57,974 nt of DNA, taken from positions 1 through 57,974 of the forward strand of contig CAIZZE010000030.1 in NCBI GenBank assembly GCA_903937405.1. Direction: 5' to 3'. The notes under the pieces were generated by a model. That model was not told where the DNA came from, did no database searches, and was given only the letters and a program-made list of their open reading frames with translations. Positions within the stretch are counted from its first letter, which is position 1; every line of letters begins with the position of its first letter. The DNA comes from an uncultured Alphaproteobacteria bacterium (GTDB lineage Bacteria; Pseudomonadota; Alphaproteobacteria; Rickettsiales; UBA1997). Both the position numbers and the translations under genes were made by a program. Positions 29,885 to 38,075 of the stretch are shown piece after piece.

Positions 29885-31699
29885 TTAATATTTTTTTAAT
29901 TCTTCTAGCTCGAGCCATCTTTCTTCAGAAGCATCAAGCTCTTTTTGAAATTTGGCAATTTCCATCGCAATATGCGCTAAATTAGCGGGATTGCGGTCTT
30001 CAGTTTCGCTTAATTCCTCACTTAAATTGCGAATTTTTTCTTCAAGCTTTTCGATTTTTGCCGGAAGTTTTTCTAATTCTAGGCGATATTTATAAGCAAA
30101 CTTTTTTGAGTCTTCGGGTTTTTTTGCGCTTGCTTCAATATTAGTTGCAACCTTTGTTTTTAAGACTTCTTGCGCATCTTTCTGATATTTTTCTTTATAT
30201 TCCAAATAGTCAGAATAGCCACCAACGTGATTTGTAATTACACCATCTCCTTCAAAAGCCAGAATGCTGGTCGCAACATTATCTAAAAAATCGCGATCGT
30301 GTGAAACCACGATTAGCGTGCCTTCATACTTCATTAAATAATCTTGCAGCATATCCAAACTATCCATGTCGAGATCGTTTGTTGGTTCATCTAAAATCAT
30401 GAAATTACCAGGATTAGCTAAAGTTTTTGCCAGCAATAAACGGTTTTGTTGCCCGCCCGATAAGGTTCCAGCTAATGTTAATAAATCTTTAGGATCAAAC
30501 AAAAAATCTTTCATATAACCACAAATATGGCGGGTTTTTCCATTTCCAAGTTGAACATAATCTGAACCGCTGTCGCATAAAATTTCCTGAATTGTTGAGT
30601 CAGGTTTAATCATGCTGCGCGCTTGGTCAAAGTAAGAAACAGTCATGTCGCGCGCTGGTTTTACGGTTCCTGAATCTGGCTTGGTTTCGCCAATCATCAT
30701 TTTTAACATCGTGGATTTTCCGGAACCATTTTTGCCGATAATTCCAATTTTTTCACCGCGCAGAATTTTGATTGAAAATTTATCAATCAGCGCTTTTTCA
30801 CCAAAAGTTTTCGAAACATTATTAAAGCTTATAATCACTTGCGGCGCGTCTTCTTCCAGTTTTTGCGATTCGATTTTAATATAACTTTGATTAGCACGAA
30901 CCAGTTTTTTCTGTGCTTCTAATTTTGCACGCAGTTCGAGTAAATAATGCAAACGCCCGATATTTCTTTTTCTTCTGCCGGTTACTCCAGTTTGAAGCCA
31001 GCCACTTTCTAAATTTACTTTTTTAACTAAATTCTCCAGCTCGCGACGCTCATGTTCAATAATATTTTGTGACCATTCATCGAAATCTTTGTAACCTTGT
31101 TGATTCACTTTCAACTTATTGGCACGCAACCAAAAAACCTTATTGGAAACTTTTTCTAAAAATTTTCGATCATGCGAAATCACGATTAGCGAGCCTTGAT
31201 AGCTTTGGAGATAATTTTCTAACCATTGAATAACGTGTAAATCTAAATGGTTTGTTGGTTCATCAAGCAGTAAAATATCTGGTTCTAAAACCAGAGCGCG
31301 AGCCAAACTAACGCGGCGTTTTTGACCACCAGAAAGAGTGTGAGTTAGAGCATTTTTATCGAGTTCTAAATGGTCGCAAACAATGTCGACAACGTAAGTT
31401 TTATGTTCATCAATTTTCAAACCATCCATGATAAAATCAAAAATGGTGACATTTTTAGGCAGTTTTTCATTTTGTGAAAGATATCCTACAACCGCGTGTG
31501 GCATGATCCAACGCTCGCCGCAATCAAGATCAAAATTGCCGACAATGGCATTCATTAATGTGGTTTTTCCAACACCATTTTTACCAATCAAGCAAATGCG
31601 ATCGCGTGGAAAAAGATTTAAATGCAGATTTTCAAAAAGGGTTTTTTTAGCAAAAGAAATTGTAGCTTCGCGAATTGATAGAAGTGGAGAATTTTTCAT
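29885..31699 (-). CDS. uup: ABC-F family ATPase, Uup-type
   Basis: 604 aa soluble twin-ABC protein. ABC1 has Walker A GKNGVGKTTL, signature LSGGQKRRVSLARAL and Walker B LLLDEPTNHLDL. The linker includes the Arg/Lys-rich GVTGRRKRNIGRLHYLLELR. ABC2 has GKNGSGKSTM, LSGGQQNRLLLAK and ILDEPTNDLDMDS. A C-terminal coiled coil (residues ~530-600) is the DNA/ribosome-binding tail that distinguishes Uup from EttA. ABC-F proteins act on ribosomes or, for Uup, also influence DNA transactions. It has no membrane segments, so it is not a transporter. Confidence 0.9.
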   Translation of the reverse strand: MKNSPLLSIREATISFAKKTLFENLHLNLFPRDRICLIGKNGVGKTTLMNAIVGNFDLDCGERWIMPHAVVGYLSQNEKLPKNVTIFDFIMDGLKIDEHKTYVVDIVCDHLELDKNALTHTLSGGQKRRVSLARALVLEPDILLLDEPTNHLDLHVIQWLENYLQSYQGSLIVISHDRKFLEKVSNKVFWLRANKLKVNQQGYKDFDEWSQNIIEHERRELENLVKKVNLESGWLQTGVTGRRKRNIGRLHYLLELRAKLEAQKKLVRANQSYIKIESQKLEEDAPQVIISFNNVSKTFGEKALIDKFSIKILRGEKIGIIGKNGSGKSTMLKMMIGETKPDSGTVKPARDMTVSYFDQARSMIKPDSTIQEILCDSGSDYVQLGNGKTRHICGYMKDFLFDPKDLLTLAGTLSGGQQNRLLLAKTLANPGNFMILDEPTNDLDMDSLDMLQDYLMKYEGTLIVVSHDRDFLDNVATSILAFEGDGVITNHVGGYSDYLEYKEKYQKDAQEVLKTKVATNIEASAKKPEDSKKFAYKYRLELEKLPAKIEKLEEKIRNLSEELSETEDRNPANLAHIAMEIAKFQKELDASEERWLELEELKKY

Positions 31700-31943
31700 T
31701 TATGGGAGTTAAAGTTGGACTAGGTTTCGATTAGCTTTGTTATAGAAAGGTTTTTTAAGTTTGTGAATTTTTTTCGCTTTTTAATAAAGGTCTTAAAAGA
31801 AAGAGTGATCTTCAAAATGACACGATAAATTCTCATTCCATTTATATAAATTGACTTTTGCTGTTTTTAATCTGCGGATGGATGTCCGACTTAAAAATCG
31901 GGTGTTTTACTTACTACTAACTTAATTTTAAATGAGGTTACGT

Positions 31944-32129
31944 ATGAATAGAGAAAATAATAATAATAACACTTCGTCATCAGCTAAAAACACTCAAGCC
32001 TCATCTTCAGGTTTGCAACAAAAACTGTCAAATTTCCTAGAAAAAGGAACTCACACAGATCAAGAAATTACGGCTTTCTGTGAAAAGCAATCTTCAGGCT
32101 CAAGCAAAAAAAGCTCTGACAATGAATAA
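31944..32129 (+). CDS. Tiny N/S-rich protein, paralogue 1
   Basis: 61 aa. Start chosen at the ATG at 31944 because GAGG lies 5 bases upstream; an ATG at 31932 would add four residues. The N-terminus is Asn/Ser-rich (MNRENNNNNTSSSAKN). A helical core LQQKLSNFLEKGTHTDQEIT then AFCEKQ follows, and the tail is Ser/Lys-rich. The core aligns with the next small gene (pattern xQxKLxxFL...EIxxFC). No signal peptide or membrane helix. An intrinsic terminator follows 2 bp after the stop. Family not recognised. Confidence 0.75.
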   Translation: MNRENNNNNTSSSAKNTQASSSGLQQKLSNFLEKGTHTDQEITAFCEKQSSGSSKKSSDNE

Positions 32130-32131
32130 AG

Positions 32132-32164
32132 AAATGGGGGAGAAAAACTCTCCCCATTTTTTTT
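32132..32164 (+). terminator. Intrinsic terminator after tiny gene 1
   Basis: A GC-rich stem pairs 32132-32143 with 32149-32159 (one bulged G, loop AAAAC). It overlaps and is followed by a run of eight T. It begins 2 bp after the stop codon, so gene 1 probably makes its own short mRNA. Confidence 0.9.
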
Positions 32165-32193
32165 ATACTTAAAATTTAAAACTAGGTGTTCAC

Positions 32194-32373
32194 ATGACAA
32201 ATCAAAATAATCAAAACAACAATTCTCAAGCTTCTACAAATAATAGCGGAAACAAAGATTTTCAAAATAAATTATATAGCTTCTTGCAAGAAGATCGCAC
32301 TGAAGAAGAAATCAGAGATTTCTGCGACACCAATGGTAAAAATGCTAAGCAGCAAAGCAACCAAAACTCTTAA
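32194..32373 (+). CDS. Tiny N/Q-rich protein, paralogue 2
   Basis: 59 aa. ATG at 32194 preceded by AGGTGTTCAC, a plausible ribosome-binding site. The N-terminus is Asn/Gln/Ser-rich (MTNQNNQNNNSQASTNN). The core FQNKLYSFLQEDRTEEEIRD then FCDTNG matches the core of the preceding small protein. The tail is again polar (AKQQSNQNS). The shared core, matching layout and separate terminators argue for two genuine genes born by duplication. Function unknown; no secretion signal seen. Confidence 0.72.
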   Translation: MTNQNNQNNNSQASTNNSGNKDFQNKLYSFLQEDRTEEEIRDFCDTNGKNAKQQSNQNS

Positions 32374-32384
32374 CAAGAGGAAGA

Positions 32385-32410
32385 GGAAAGAGGATAAAAA
32401 ACCTCTTTCC
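32385..32410 (+). terminator. Hairpin after tiny gene 2, possible terminator
   Basis: GGAAAGAGG (32385-32393) pairs perfectly with CCTCTTTCC (32402-32410) around an 8-nt A-rich loop, 11 bp after the stop. No T-run follows directly; a T6 stretch is about 10 bases further. Probably a terminator or mRNA-stabilising stem. Confidence 0.6.
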
Positions 32411-32451
32411 AATTCACCCGCTTTTTTAGCAAGATTTTCGCATCAAGATCA

Positions 32452-32586
32452 CTACTTTATGCAGGAAGACAAAAGTTTTTGTAAATTTTGTAGAAAAGCA
32501 TCCAGTTTTTCTTTTATGAAAATCGGCAGTAATGGTCCAATATCAATAGCAAACTGCCATTCATCTATGGGAAATTCTGGCTCCAT
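32452..32586 (-). pseudogene. Short minus-strand ORF, possible gene remnant
   Basis: A 44-aa minus-strand frame (ATG at 32586, TAG at 32452) reads MEPEFPIDEWQFAIDIGPLL and continues with a helical KEKLDAFLQNLQKLLSS. Its composition looks like real protein, while the opposing plus-strand frame (32333-32593) does not. No ribosome-binding site is seen, and a MITE begins 46 bp upstream of its start. It may be the remains of a longer gene broken by that insertion, or a small ORF of unknown role. The region 32374-32758 otherwise holds only the hairpin and the MITE. Confidence 0.3.
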
Positions 32587-32632
32587 GGATTGACAATAAT
32601 AAAGGGCTATTCAAGATAATAAAACTCCCTTA

Positions 32633-32728
32633 GAGCCTGTCTAAAATCTTTTTAATCCCACATTTTGATCCAATTTTTGGTAAAAAATATGCCAAAATCT
32701 GAAATTAAAAAAGATCTTAGACGGGCTC
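32633..32728. mobile_element. 96-bp MITE with ~24-bp terminal inverted repeats and TTA target duplication
   Basis: The ends GAGCCTGTCTAAAATC (left) and, on the other strand, GAGCCCGTCTAAGATC (right) form imperfect terminal inverted repeats of about 24 bp. TTA flanks both sides (32630-32632 and 32729-32731), consistent with a 3-bp target-site duplication. A 3-bp TNA duplication is known for the IS1031 group of the IS5 family, so it may be mobilised by such a transposase. It has no coding capacity. It ends 30 bp before the M16 protease gene. Confidence 0.82.
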
Positions 32729-32758
32729 TTAAAAATACAAAATCCTTTCCCTTAGTTT

Positions 32759-34021
32759 ATGTCTAAACAAAAAATAGTTACTTTAACCAGCGGACTTCGT
32801 GTTGCCGCGGACGAAATGAAAGAAGTCGAAACAGTTTCGGTCGGAGTTTTTGTAAATACTGGAAGTAGAAATGAATCTACTGAAATTAGCGGAATTTCAC
32901 ATTTTCTTGAGCATATGGCTTTTAAGGGAACTGAAAAAAGAAGCTCAAAAAGAATCGCTGAAGAATTTGAAGGAATCGGCGGCAGAATTAACGCTTACAC
33001 ATCCAAAGAAAAAACTGTTTATTACGCTAAAGTTTTAAAACAGCATGCTGAATTTGCGCTGGAGTTTTTATCTGACATTTTGCAAAACTCGATTTTTGAT
33101 AAAATAGAATTGGAAAAAGAGCGCGGTGTGATTTTGCAGGAAATCGCGATGACAAATGATACGCCAGATGACATTATTTTTGATTATTTTCAGGAAGTAG
33201 CTTTTCCAAATCAATCTTTGGGACAAACGATTTTAGGGCCGATAAAAAATATCAAAAAATTCAAGCGCGAGCATTTTATTAATTACATTCGCGATCAATA
33301 TAGCTGCAATAATATTGCGGTTGCAGCGGCAGGAAATATTAATGAAGAAGATTTGGTTAAATGGTCGAAAAAATATTTTACCAAACTTGGAGATTCAAAA
33401 ATTAAAACTTCGGAAATAGCGAAATATCAGGGTGGTGATTTCAGGAAAGAAAGAAAATTAGAACAAATTAATTTGGTTTTGGGGTTTGAAGGAAAATCAT
33501 ATTTGGATGAGGATTATTACGCTTCGCAAATTCTAGCGATGATTTTGGGCGGCGGAATGTCTTCGCGCTTATTTCAAGAAGTTCGTGAAAATCGTGGTTT
33601 GGCTTATTCGATTTATGCATTTAATTATGCTTACAAAGATTCGGGATTGTTTGGAATTTACGCCGGAACTACGCCGGAAAAAACCAATGAACTAATTTCT
33701 GCAACTTGCGATGAGGTGAAAAAAATCTGCGGAAAAATTTCAAGTCAGGAAATGGATCGTGTACATACACAATTTAAAGCTGGTTTGTTGATGGCAAAAG
33801 AAAGCACGGGATCAAGAATGCAAAGACTTGGCGGCGATATTTTATCGCATGATCGATTGATTTCAGATAAAGAAATTTTGCAAAGAGTTTCTGCGGTGAC
33901 AAAAGCCGATATTGCGAGAGTTGCGGAAGCGATTTTTACTGGTTCAAATCCAACATTTACAGCTATTGGGAAGGTGAAAAAGGTGATGGATTTGGATGAA
34001 ATTAAGAAGAATTTTAATTAA
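32759..34021 (+). CDS. M16 family zinc protease (mitochondrial processing peptidase-like)
   Basis: 420 aa. The inverted zinc motif is HFLEHMAFKGT (H-x-x-E-H) near residue 47, followed by the downstream Glu in ERGVILQEIAMTNDTPDD. GGGMSSRLFQEVRENRGLAY is the conserved C-terminal block of the M16B family, to which bacterial homologues of mitochondrial processing peptidase belong. Rickettsial homologues are close relatives of the MPP beta subunit (established). It probably degrades peptides; no signal peptide is seen, so a cytoplasmic site is likely. A MITE lies just upstream. Confidence 0.93.
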   Translation: MSKQKIVTLTSGLRVAADEMKEVETVSVGVFVNTGSRNESTEISGISHFLEHMAFKGTEKRSSKRIAEEFEGIGGRINAYTSKEKTVYYAKVLKQHAEFALEFLSDILQNSIFDKIELEKERGVILQEIAMTNDTPDDIIFDYFQEVAFPNQSLGQTILGPIKNIKKFKREHFINYIRDQYSCNNIAVAAAGNINEEDLVKWSKKYFTKLGDSKIKTSEIAKYQGGDFRKERKLEQINLVLGFEGKSYLDEDYYASQILAMILGGGMSSRLFQEVRENRGLAYSIYAFNYAYKDSGLFGIYAGTTPEKTNELISATCDEVKKICGKISSQEMDRVHTQFKAGLLMAKESTGSRMQRLGGDILSHDRLISDKEILQRVSAVTKADIARVAEAIFTGSNPTFTAIGKVKKVMDLDEIKKNFN

Positions 34022-34064
34022 GGAAGTATCGGGTTAATTGATTATTTTATTTGTGATGATATCG

Positions 34065-34162
34065 GATAGATCCTGAAACAAGTTCAGGATGACGGAGTAA
34101 AATGGTGAGTTCGAGTATAAACTATAACACATCGTCATCCTGAACTTGTTTCAGGATCTATC
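34065..34162. repeat. Paired REP-like palindrome (GTCATCCTGAAC family)
   Basis: Two perfect 30-nt inverted arms, 34065-34094 and 34133-34162, flank a 38-nt spacer. Each arm has an internal hairpin (ATCCTGAA ... TTCAGGAT). GTCATCC faces inward on both arms. It lies between the M16 gene and the convergent DUF1674 gene. A single copy lies at 29846. Confidence 0.94.
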
Positions 34163-34202
34163 TGTGATTTATGCAGTTAATCCAATTTCCATGATTTAAT
34201 TC

Positions 34203-34364
34203 TTAAAAATCAATCGCCCGACCATTCACTTGCCAATCACCAAAACGAGTTGGATCTTGTTCAACTTTTTCTTCCAACGTTATTTCTTCTTTTGAATCAT
34301 TGACAGTACTACAACTACAAGATTCGCTACATTTTTTTTGTTCTAAATTTTCTGGATTTTTCAT
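34203..34364 (-). CDS. DUF1674 protein, SDHAF4-type succinate dehydrogenase assembly factor
   Basis: 53 aa, small and easily missed. The C-terminus DPTRFGDWQVNGRAIDF is the DUF1674 signature. Eukaryotic members (SDHAF4/Sdh8) bind flavinylated SdhA and protect it before it joins SdhB (established). The N-terminus is Lys/Glu-rich with a Cys cluster (CSESCSCS), unusual for the family and of unknown meaning. AAGGA lies 8 bases before the ATG. It begins 3 bp after the stop of the small upstream gene. Its probable client operon sdhCDAB is about 19 kb away. Confidence 0.85.
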   Translation of the reverse strand: MKNPENLEQKKCSESCSCSTVNDSKEEITLEEKVEQDPTRFGDWQVNGRAIDF

Positions 34365-34367
34365 ATA

Positions 34368-34742
34368 TTAATGTCCTTGCCCTCCACCAAATAATCCCGC
34401 CGCTTTAACTTGAGTATCTCCAGCAATAGTAGGTGCCTTGAAAGAATCTCCATGACCAAAATGTGGCTGTACTTCAATAGGAACAGCTTTTCCAATATTT
34501 TGCACGGGAGCAAGTCCTTCAAAAGTATCGACAGGATTAGCGCTCAGAGCTCCTTGCTTTGTTGTAGCAAACAATCCCGTACTATCCATTCCACCTAATG
34601 AAAAATTAGCATTAACATCTCCGACTGGAATTGGCATTGTTGCTCCACCCTCAGAATGTCCAACATTACCGCCACTAGAAGTATTATGATTTTCAAGAGA
34701 TAGTCTTGCCGCTTGTTGTTGTCCAGGATCGTCTGTTGTCAT
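34368..34742 (-). CDS. Hypothetical small Gly-rich protein
   Basis: 124 aa of low complexity, rich in Gly, Ala, Pro and His, with no signal peptide, membrane helix or recognised domain. It ends GLFGGGQGH. It lies between maeB (14 bp upstream, same strand) and the DUF1674 gene (3 bp downstream), so the three may be one transcript. It is probably disordered. The clean start, neighbours and absence of a better opposite-strand frame support a real gene, but function is unknown. Confidence 0.6.
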   Translation of the reverse strand: MTTDDPGQQQAARLSLENHNTSSGGNVGHSEGGATMPIPVGDVNANFSLGGMDSTGLFATTKQGALSANPVDTFEGLAPVQNIGKAVPIEVQPHFGHGDSFKAPTIAGDTQVKAAGLFGGGQGH

Positions 34743-34756
34743 AATGTTTTAAATTA

Positions 34757-37060
34757 TTATTTAGAAGAACTAGTCGCCGCAATCGCCGCCATATTTAAAA
34801 TATCATTAACCGAACTATTCATCGTCACAATCTGAACTGATTTTTCAAAACCATCCAAGATTGGGCCGATAACCGTACAATTTCCAACTTCTTCTAAAAG
34901 CTTAGTGGCAATTGAAGCTGAGTGCAAACCTGGGCAAATTAAAATATTGGCCGGAGCAGTTAAACGGCTAAATGGATATCTCGACATTTTATCCATGTTT
35001 AAAGCCACGTCAGCAGTCATTTCGCCATCATATTCGAAATCAACTTTTTTCATGCCATCCAAAATTTCAACAGCATGTTTGATGCGGCTTGATTCAACTT
35101 TTAGAGCTGAACCGAAATTTGAAAATGACAAGAAAGCAACTCTTGGTTCGTAACCCATATCGCGCACTTTTTTGGCGGTTTGGATTGCGATGTCAGCTAA
35201 ATGTTCGGAGGAAGAAAGTTCTGAACAAGCGGTATCGGAAATGAAGATGGTTTTGCCTTTTGAAATCACCATTGAAATACCAAGAACGATATTATCTTTT
35301 TTGTTTTTCAAAACTTTCCAAACATCAGTCAAAGATTGGCGATAACCGCGGGTTAAACCTGTGATTAAAGCGTTGCCATGTCCGCAAGCCAGCATTGAAG
35401 CGGCAAAAATGTTACGATCATTTTTTACCATGCGCGCGCAGTCGGAGCGAAGCACGCCATTTCTTTGCAATTTTTGGTAAAGGTAATCAGTGAATTTAGC
35501 ATTTTCTTCAGAAATTGCGGCGTTGTAAATTTCAATTCCGTTAGGAGTGATATTTACTTCTTTCATATTTTCCAAAATGCGGTCTTTTTTACCAACAAGA
35601 ATTGGCAAGCCATAACCGCTATCGCGCCACATTGCAGCAACGCGGATCATTTCTGGTTGTTCGCCTTCAGCAAAAATTATTTTTTTCGGGCTTCTTTCAA
35701 GCTTTTCAAAAATCATGCTCAAGCTGTTCATTGAAGGATCGCGACGCGCTTGTAATTGTTTTTTATAAGCATCCCAATCTTTAATTGGTTTTCTGGCAAC
35801 TCCAGTTTCAACCGCAGCTTTAGCAACAGCCAATGGAACCACGCTAATTAAGCGTGCATCGAATGGAGTTGGAATAATATAACGCGGACCAAATTTCATG
35901 TCTCGACCGCCATAGGCTTTGATAACTTCAGCCGGAACATGTTCGCGGGCAAGTTCTGCAATTGCATGAGCCGCAGCGATTTTCATTTCTTCATTAATAG
36001 TTGAAGCGCGAACATCTAAAGCACCGCGGAAAATGTAAGGAAAACCCATTACGTTATTAACTTGGTTTTCGTAATCAGAACGACCAGTTGCAACAATTGC
36101 ATCGTCACGACTTGCGTAAACTTCTTCTGGAGTAATTTCAGGATCTGGATTGGCCATAGCAAAAATCACCGGATTTTTCGCCATTGATTTTACCATTTCT
36201 TTGGTAACTGCGCCCTTAACTGAAAGACCCAAAAACACGTCCGCTCCCTTCATTGCTTCAGCAAGTGTGCGGGCTTTGGTGTTGGCGGCGTGAGCTGATT
36301 TCCATTGATTCATGCCTTCAGTTCTGCCTTTGTAAATTGTGCCTTTAGTGTCGCACAAAATTGCGTTATCATGTGGCAAGCCCATTGCTTTTAAAAGCTC
36401 TAAACAAGCAATACCAGCAGCGCCCGCTCCGTTTACTACAACTTTAATATCTTTAAATTTTTTGCCTGAAATGTGTAAAGCATTGATAATACCAGCGGCA
36501 GAGATGATTGCAGTTCCGTGCTGATCATCATGGAAAACTGGAATATCCATGATTTCACGAAGTTTGCTTTCGATGATAAAACATTCTGGAGCCTTGATAT
36601 CTTCAAGATTAATGCCGCCCCAAGTTGGGCCTAAATATTTAACAGCGTTGATAAATTCATCGGTGTTTTCGGTGTCAACTTCAATATCAATTGAATCGAT
36701 GTCGGCGAATCTTTTAAATAAAACTGATTTACCTTCCATAACTGGTTTTCCGGCTAGAGCGCCTAAATTTCCAAGTCCAAGAACTGCGGTTCCGTTTGAA
36801 ATAACTGCAACGTAATTTCCTTTAGAAGTGTAATCGTAAGCTAAATCAGGATTTTTTTGAATTTCCAAACAAGGAATTGCAACACCGGGAGAATAAGCTA
36901 GAGCTAAATCGCGTTGAGTATTAAGTGGTTTAGTTGCATGCATTGCAACTTTTCCTGGTTGTCCTTGAGTGTGAAATTGTAAGGCTTCGAGATCTTTTGA
37001 ATTTTTCGTTGCCAAGTTAGATTTTGCGCTGTTTTTTGAAGCGTCTTTTTTGCTAGCCAT
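34757..37060 (-). CDS. maeB: NADP-type malic enzyme MaeB (malic enzyme–phosphotransacetylase fusion)
   Basis: 767 aa hybrid. The N-terminal malic enzyme domain (residues ~25-170) has LALAYSPGVAIPCLEI and PVFHDDQHGTAI. The NAD(P)-binding domain (~170-430) has VVNGAGAAGIACLELL. The C-terminal phosphotransacetylase-like domain (~435-760) starts PKKIIFAEGEQPEMIRVAA; in MaeB it is usually regulatory rather than catalytic. It decarboxylates malate to pyruvate, linking the TCA cycle to acetyl-CoA. The frame is open to 37135, but the ATG at 37060 (MASKKDASKN) gives the usual N-terminus and avoids overlap with the amidase. Confidence 0.95.
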   Translation of the reverse strand: MASKKDASKNSAKSNLATKNSKDLEALQFHTQGQPGKVAMHATKPLNTQRDLALAYSPGVAIPCLEIQKNPDLAYDYTSKGNYVAVISNGTAVLGLGNLGALAGKPVMEGKSVLFKRFADIDSIDIEVDTENTDEFINAVKYLGPTWGGINLEDIKAPECFIIESKLREIMDIPVFHDDQHGTAIISAAGIINALHISGKKFKDIKVVVNGAGAAGIACLELLKAMGLPHDNAILCDTKGTIYKGRTEGMNQWKSAHAANTKARTLAEAMKGADVFLGLSVKGAVTKEMVKSMAKNPVIFAMANPDPEITPEEVYASRDDAIVATGRSDYENQVNNVMGFPYIFRGALDVRASTINEEMKIAAAHAIAELAREHVPAEVIKAYGGRDMKFGPRYIIPTPFDARLISVVPLAVAKAAVETGVARKPIKDWDAYKKQLQARRDPSMNSLSMIFEKLERSPKKIIFAEGEQPEMIRVAAMWRDSGYGLPILVGKKDRILENMKEVNITPNGIEIYNAAISEENAKFTDYLYQKLQRNGVLRSDCARMVKNDRNIFAASMLACGHGNALITGLTRGYRQSLTDVWKVLKNKKDNIVLGISMVISKGKTIFISDTACSELSSSEHLADIAIQTAKKVRDMGYEPRVAFLSFSNFGSALKVESSRIKHAVEILDGMKKVDFEYDGEMTADVALNMDKMSRYPFSRLTAPANILICPGLHSASIATKLLEEVGNCTVIGPILDGFEKSVQIVTMNSSVNDILNMAAIAATSSSK

Positions 37061-37128
37061 AATATGGATGTTTAAATGTTTGAAATAACGTAAGTAAATT
37101 GCGGCGCAACTTAGTTTTAAGAATTTTA

Positions 37129-37872
37129 ATGTCAAAAATTATGCTGATCGATAAAAGTAGAAAATTTTCAGAATTTTTTGAAAAGAAAAATGAAAACAGA
37201 AAAATTGATTTTTTGGTGCTTCATCATGTTGAGGCCAATTCGGTAGAACATGCCATAAAACAGTTTGAAGAGCATGGCGTTAGTGCGCATTTTTTAATTG
37301 CTGAAGATGGAAAAGTTTTTGAATTAGTTGATGAAAATGATGTAGCTTATCACGCGGGAGTAAGCTTCTGGAAAGGTTTTGAAAGTTTAAATAAAAATTC
37401 GATTGGCATTGAATTTATTAACAGCGCACCTTTTGAGAAAAAATTTGAAAAAGTTCAGCTAGAAGCTGGGTTAAAACTTTGTCAATATTTGATGCAGAAA
37501 TATCATTTAAAACCGGAGAATGTTGTGGGGCATTCTGATATTGGTTATATTAAAGAAACTGGATTTTTAGACCGCAAACAAGATCCGTCACATTTATTTG
37601 ACTGGCGGTTTTTAGCAGAAAACGGAGTTGGGGTTTTTGTCAATATTTTTGGGGCGGAAGAAAAATTATTTGAGATTGGAAATGAAGATTTGGAGATCTT
37701 AAAGATTAAAGAAAAACTTAAAAAATTTGGCTATAAAATTGTTGGTTTGAATGAGAATTTTGATGAGGAAATGCAAGCTTTAGTAAGAGTTTTTAACCGC
37801 CATTTTTGCGAAGAAAATTCAGATGTTTGGACAAAAAAATCGCAAGCGGTTTTAGATCGCCTATGTAAGTAA
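37129..37872 (+). CDS. N-acetylmuramoyl-L-alanine amidase, AmpD type, with peptidoglycan-binding domain
   Basis: 247 aa from the ATG at 37129; an upstream TTG would overlap the divergent maeB leader. An amidase_2 domain (residues ~25-165) has likely Zn ligands H32 (FLVLHHVE), H135 (VVGHSDIG) and D152 (QDPSHLFDW). A C-terminal PG_binding_1-like segment (~187-245) reads IKEKLKKFGYKIVGLNENFD. It cleaves the amide between MurNAc (or anhydro-MurNAc) and the stem peptide in wall recycling. No signal peptide, so probably cytoplasmic as in AmpD. It implies peptidoglycan turnover. Confidence 0.9.
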   Translation: MSKIMLIDKSRKFSEFFEKKNENRKIDFLVLHHVEANSVEHAIKQFEEHGVSAHFLIAEDGKVFELVDENDVAYHAGVSFWKGFESLNKNSIGIEFINSAPFEKKFEKVQLEAGLKLCQYLMQKYHLKPENVVGHSDIGYIKETGFLDRKQDPSHLFDWRFLAENGVGVFVNIFGAEEKLFEIGNEDLEILKIKEKLKKFGYKIVGLNENFDEEMQALVRVFNRHFCEENSDVWTKKSQAVLDRLCK

Positions 37873-37938
37873 ATTTGTGAAGTAGGAAAAACGTAGTTTT
37901 ACCACGTAGTTTTAAAAGATGATTAATTTTTTTATCAG

Positions 37939-37967
37939 TTGACGCGAATAAATCCGCAAGATTAAAT
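37939..37967 (+). promoter_or_regulatory. Possible sigma-70 promoter before 38076 gene
   Basis: TTGACG (37939-37944), a 17-bp spacer and TTAAAT (37962-37967) resemble a sigma-70 promoter about 110 bp upstream of the truncated gene at 38076. In AT-rich DNA such matches arise by chance. Confidence 0.3.
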
Positions 37968-38075
37968 AAATTTTCTCCGCAAAAATCCCCGTATAAAAAC
38001 CTCCTAATTTTATCTTTTAAGCCACTAATAGCTTAATTAGATCAAATCTCAGCAGCACAATAAATCAAAGTCATA

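Noticed and set aside
32333-32593. An 86-aa plus-strand ORF after the second tiny gene
   Set aside because: It starts inside that gene, crosses its hairpin and has poor coding character; the opposite strand reads better.
37061-37135. N-terminal extension of MaeB by 25 residues
   Set aside because: The extension is not family-like and would overlap the divergent amidase start; MASKK at 37060 fits better.
37873-38075. Direct repeat ACGTAGTTTTA (two copies) as an attachment site for the island
   Set aside because: The copies are only about 14 bp apart, and no matching copy was seen at the other side of the island near 41255.
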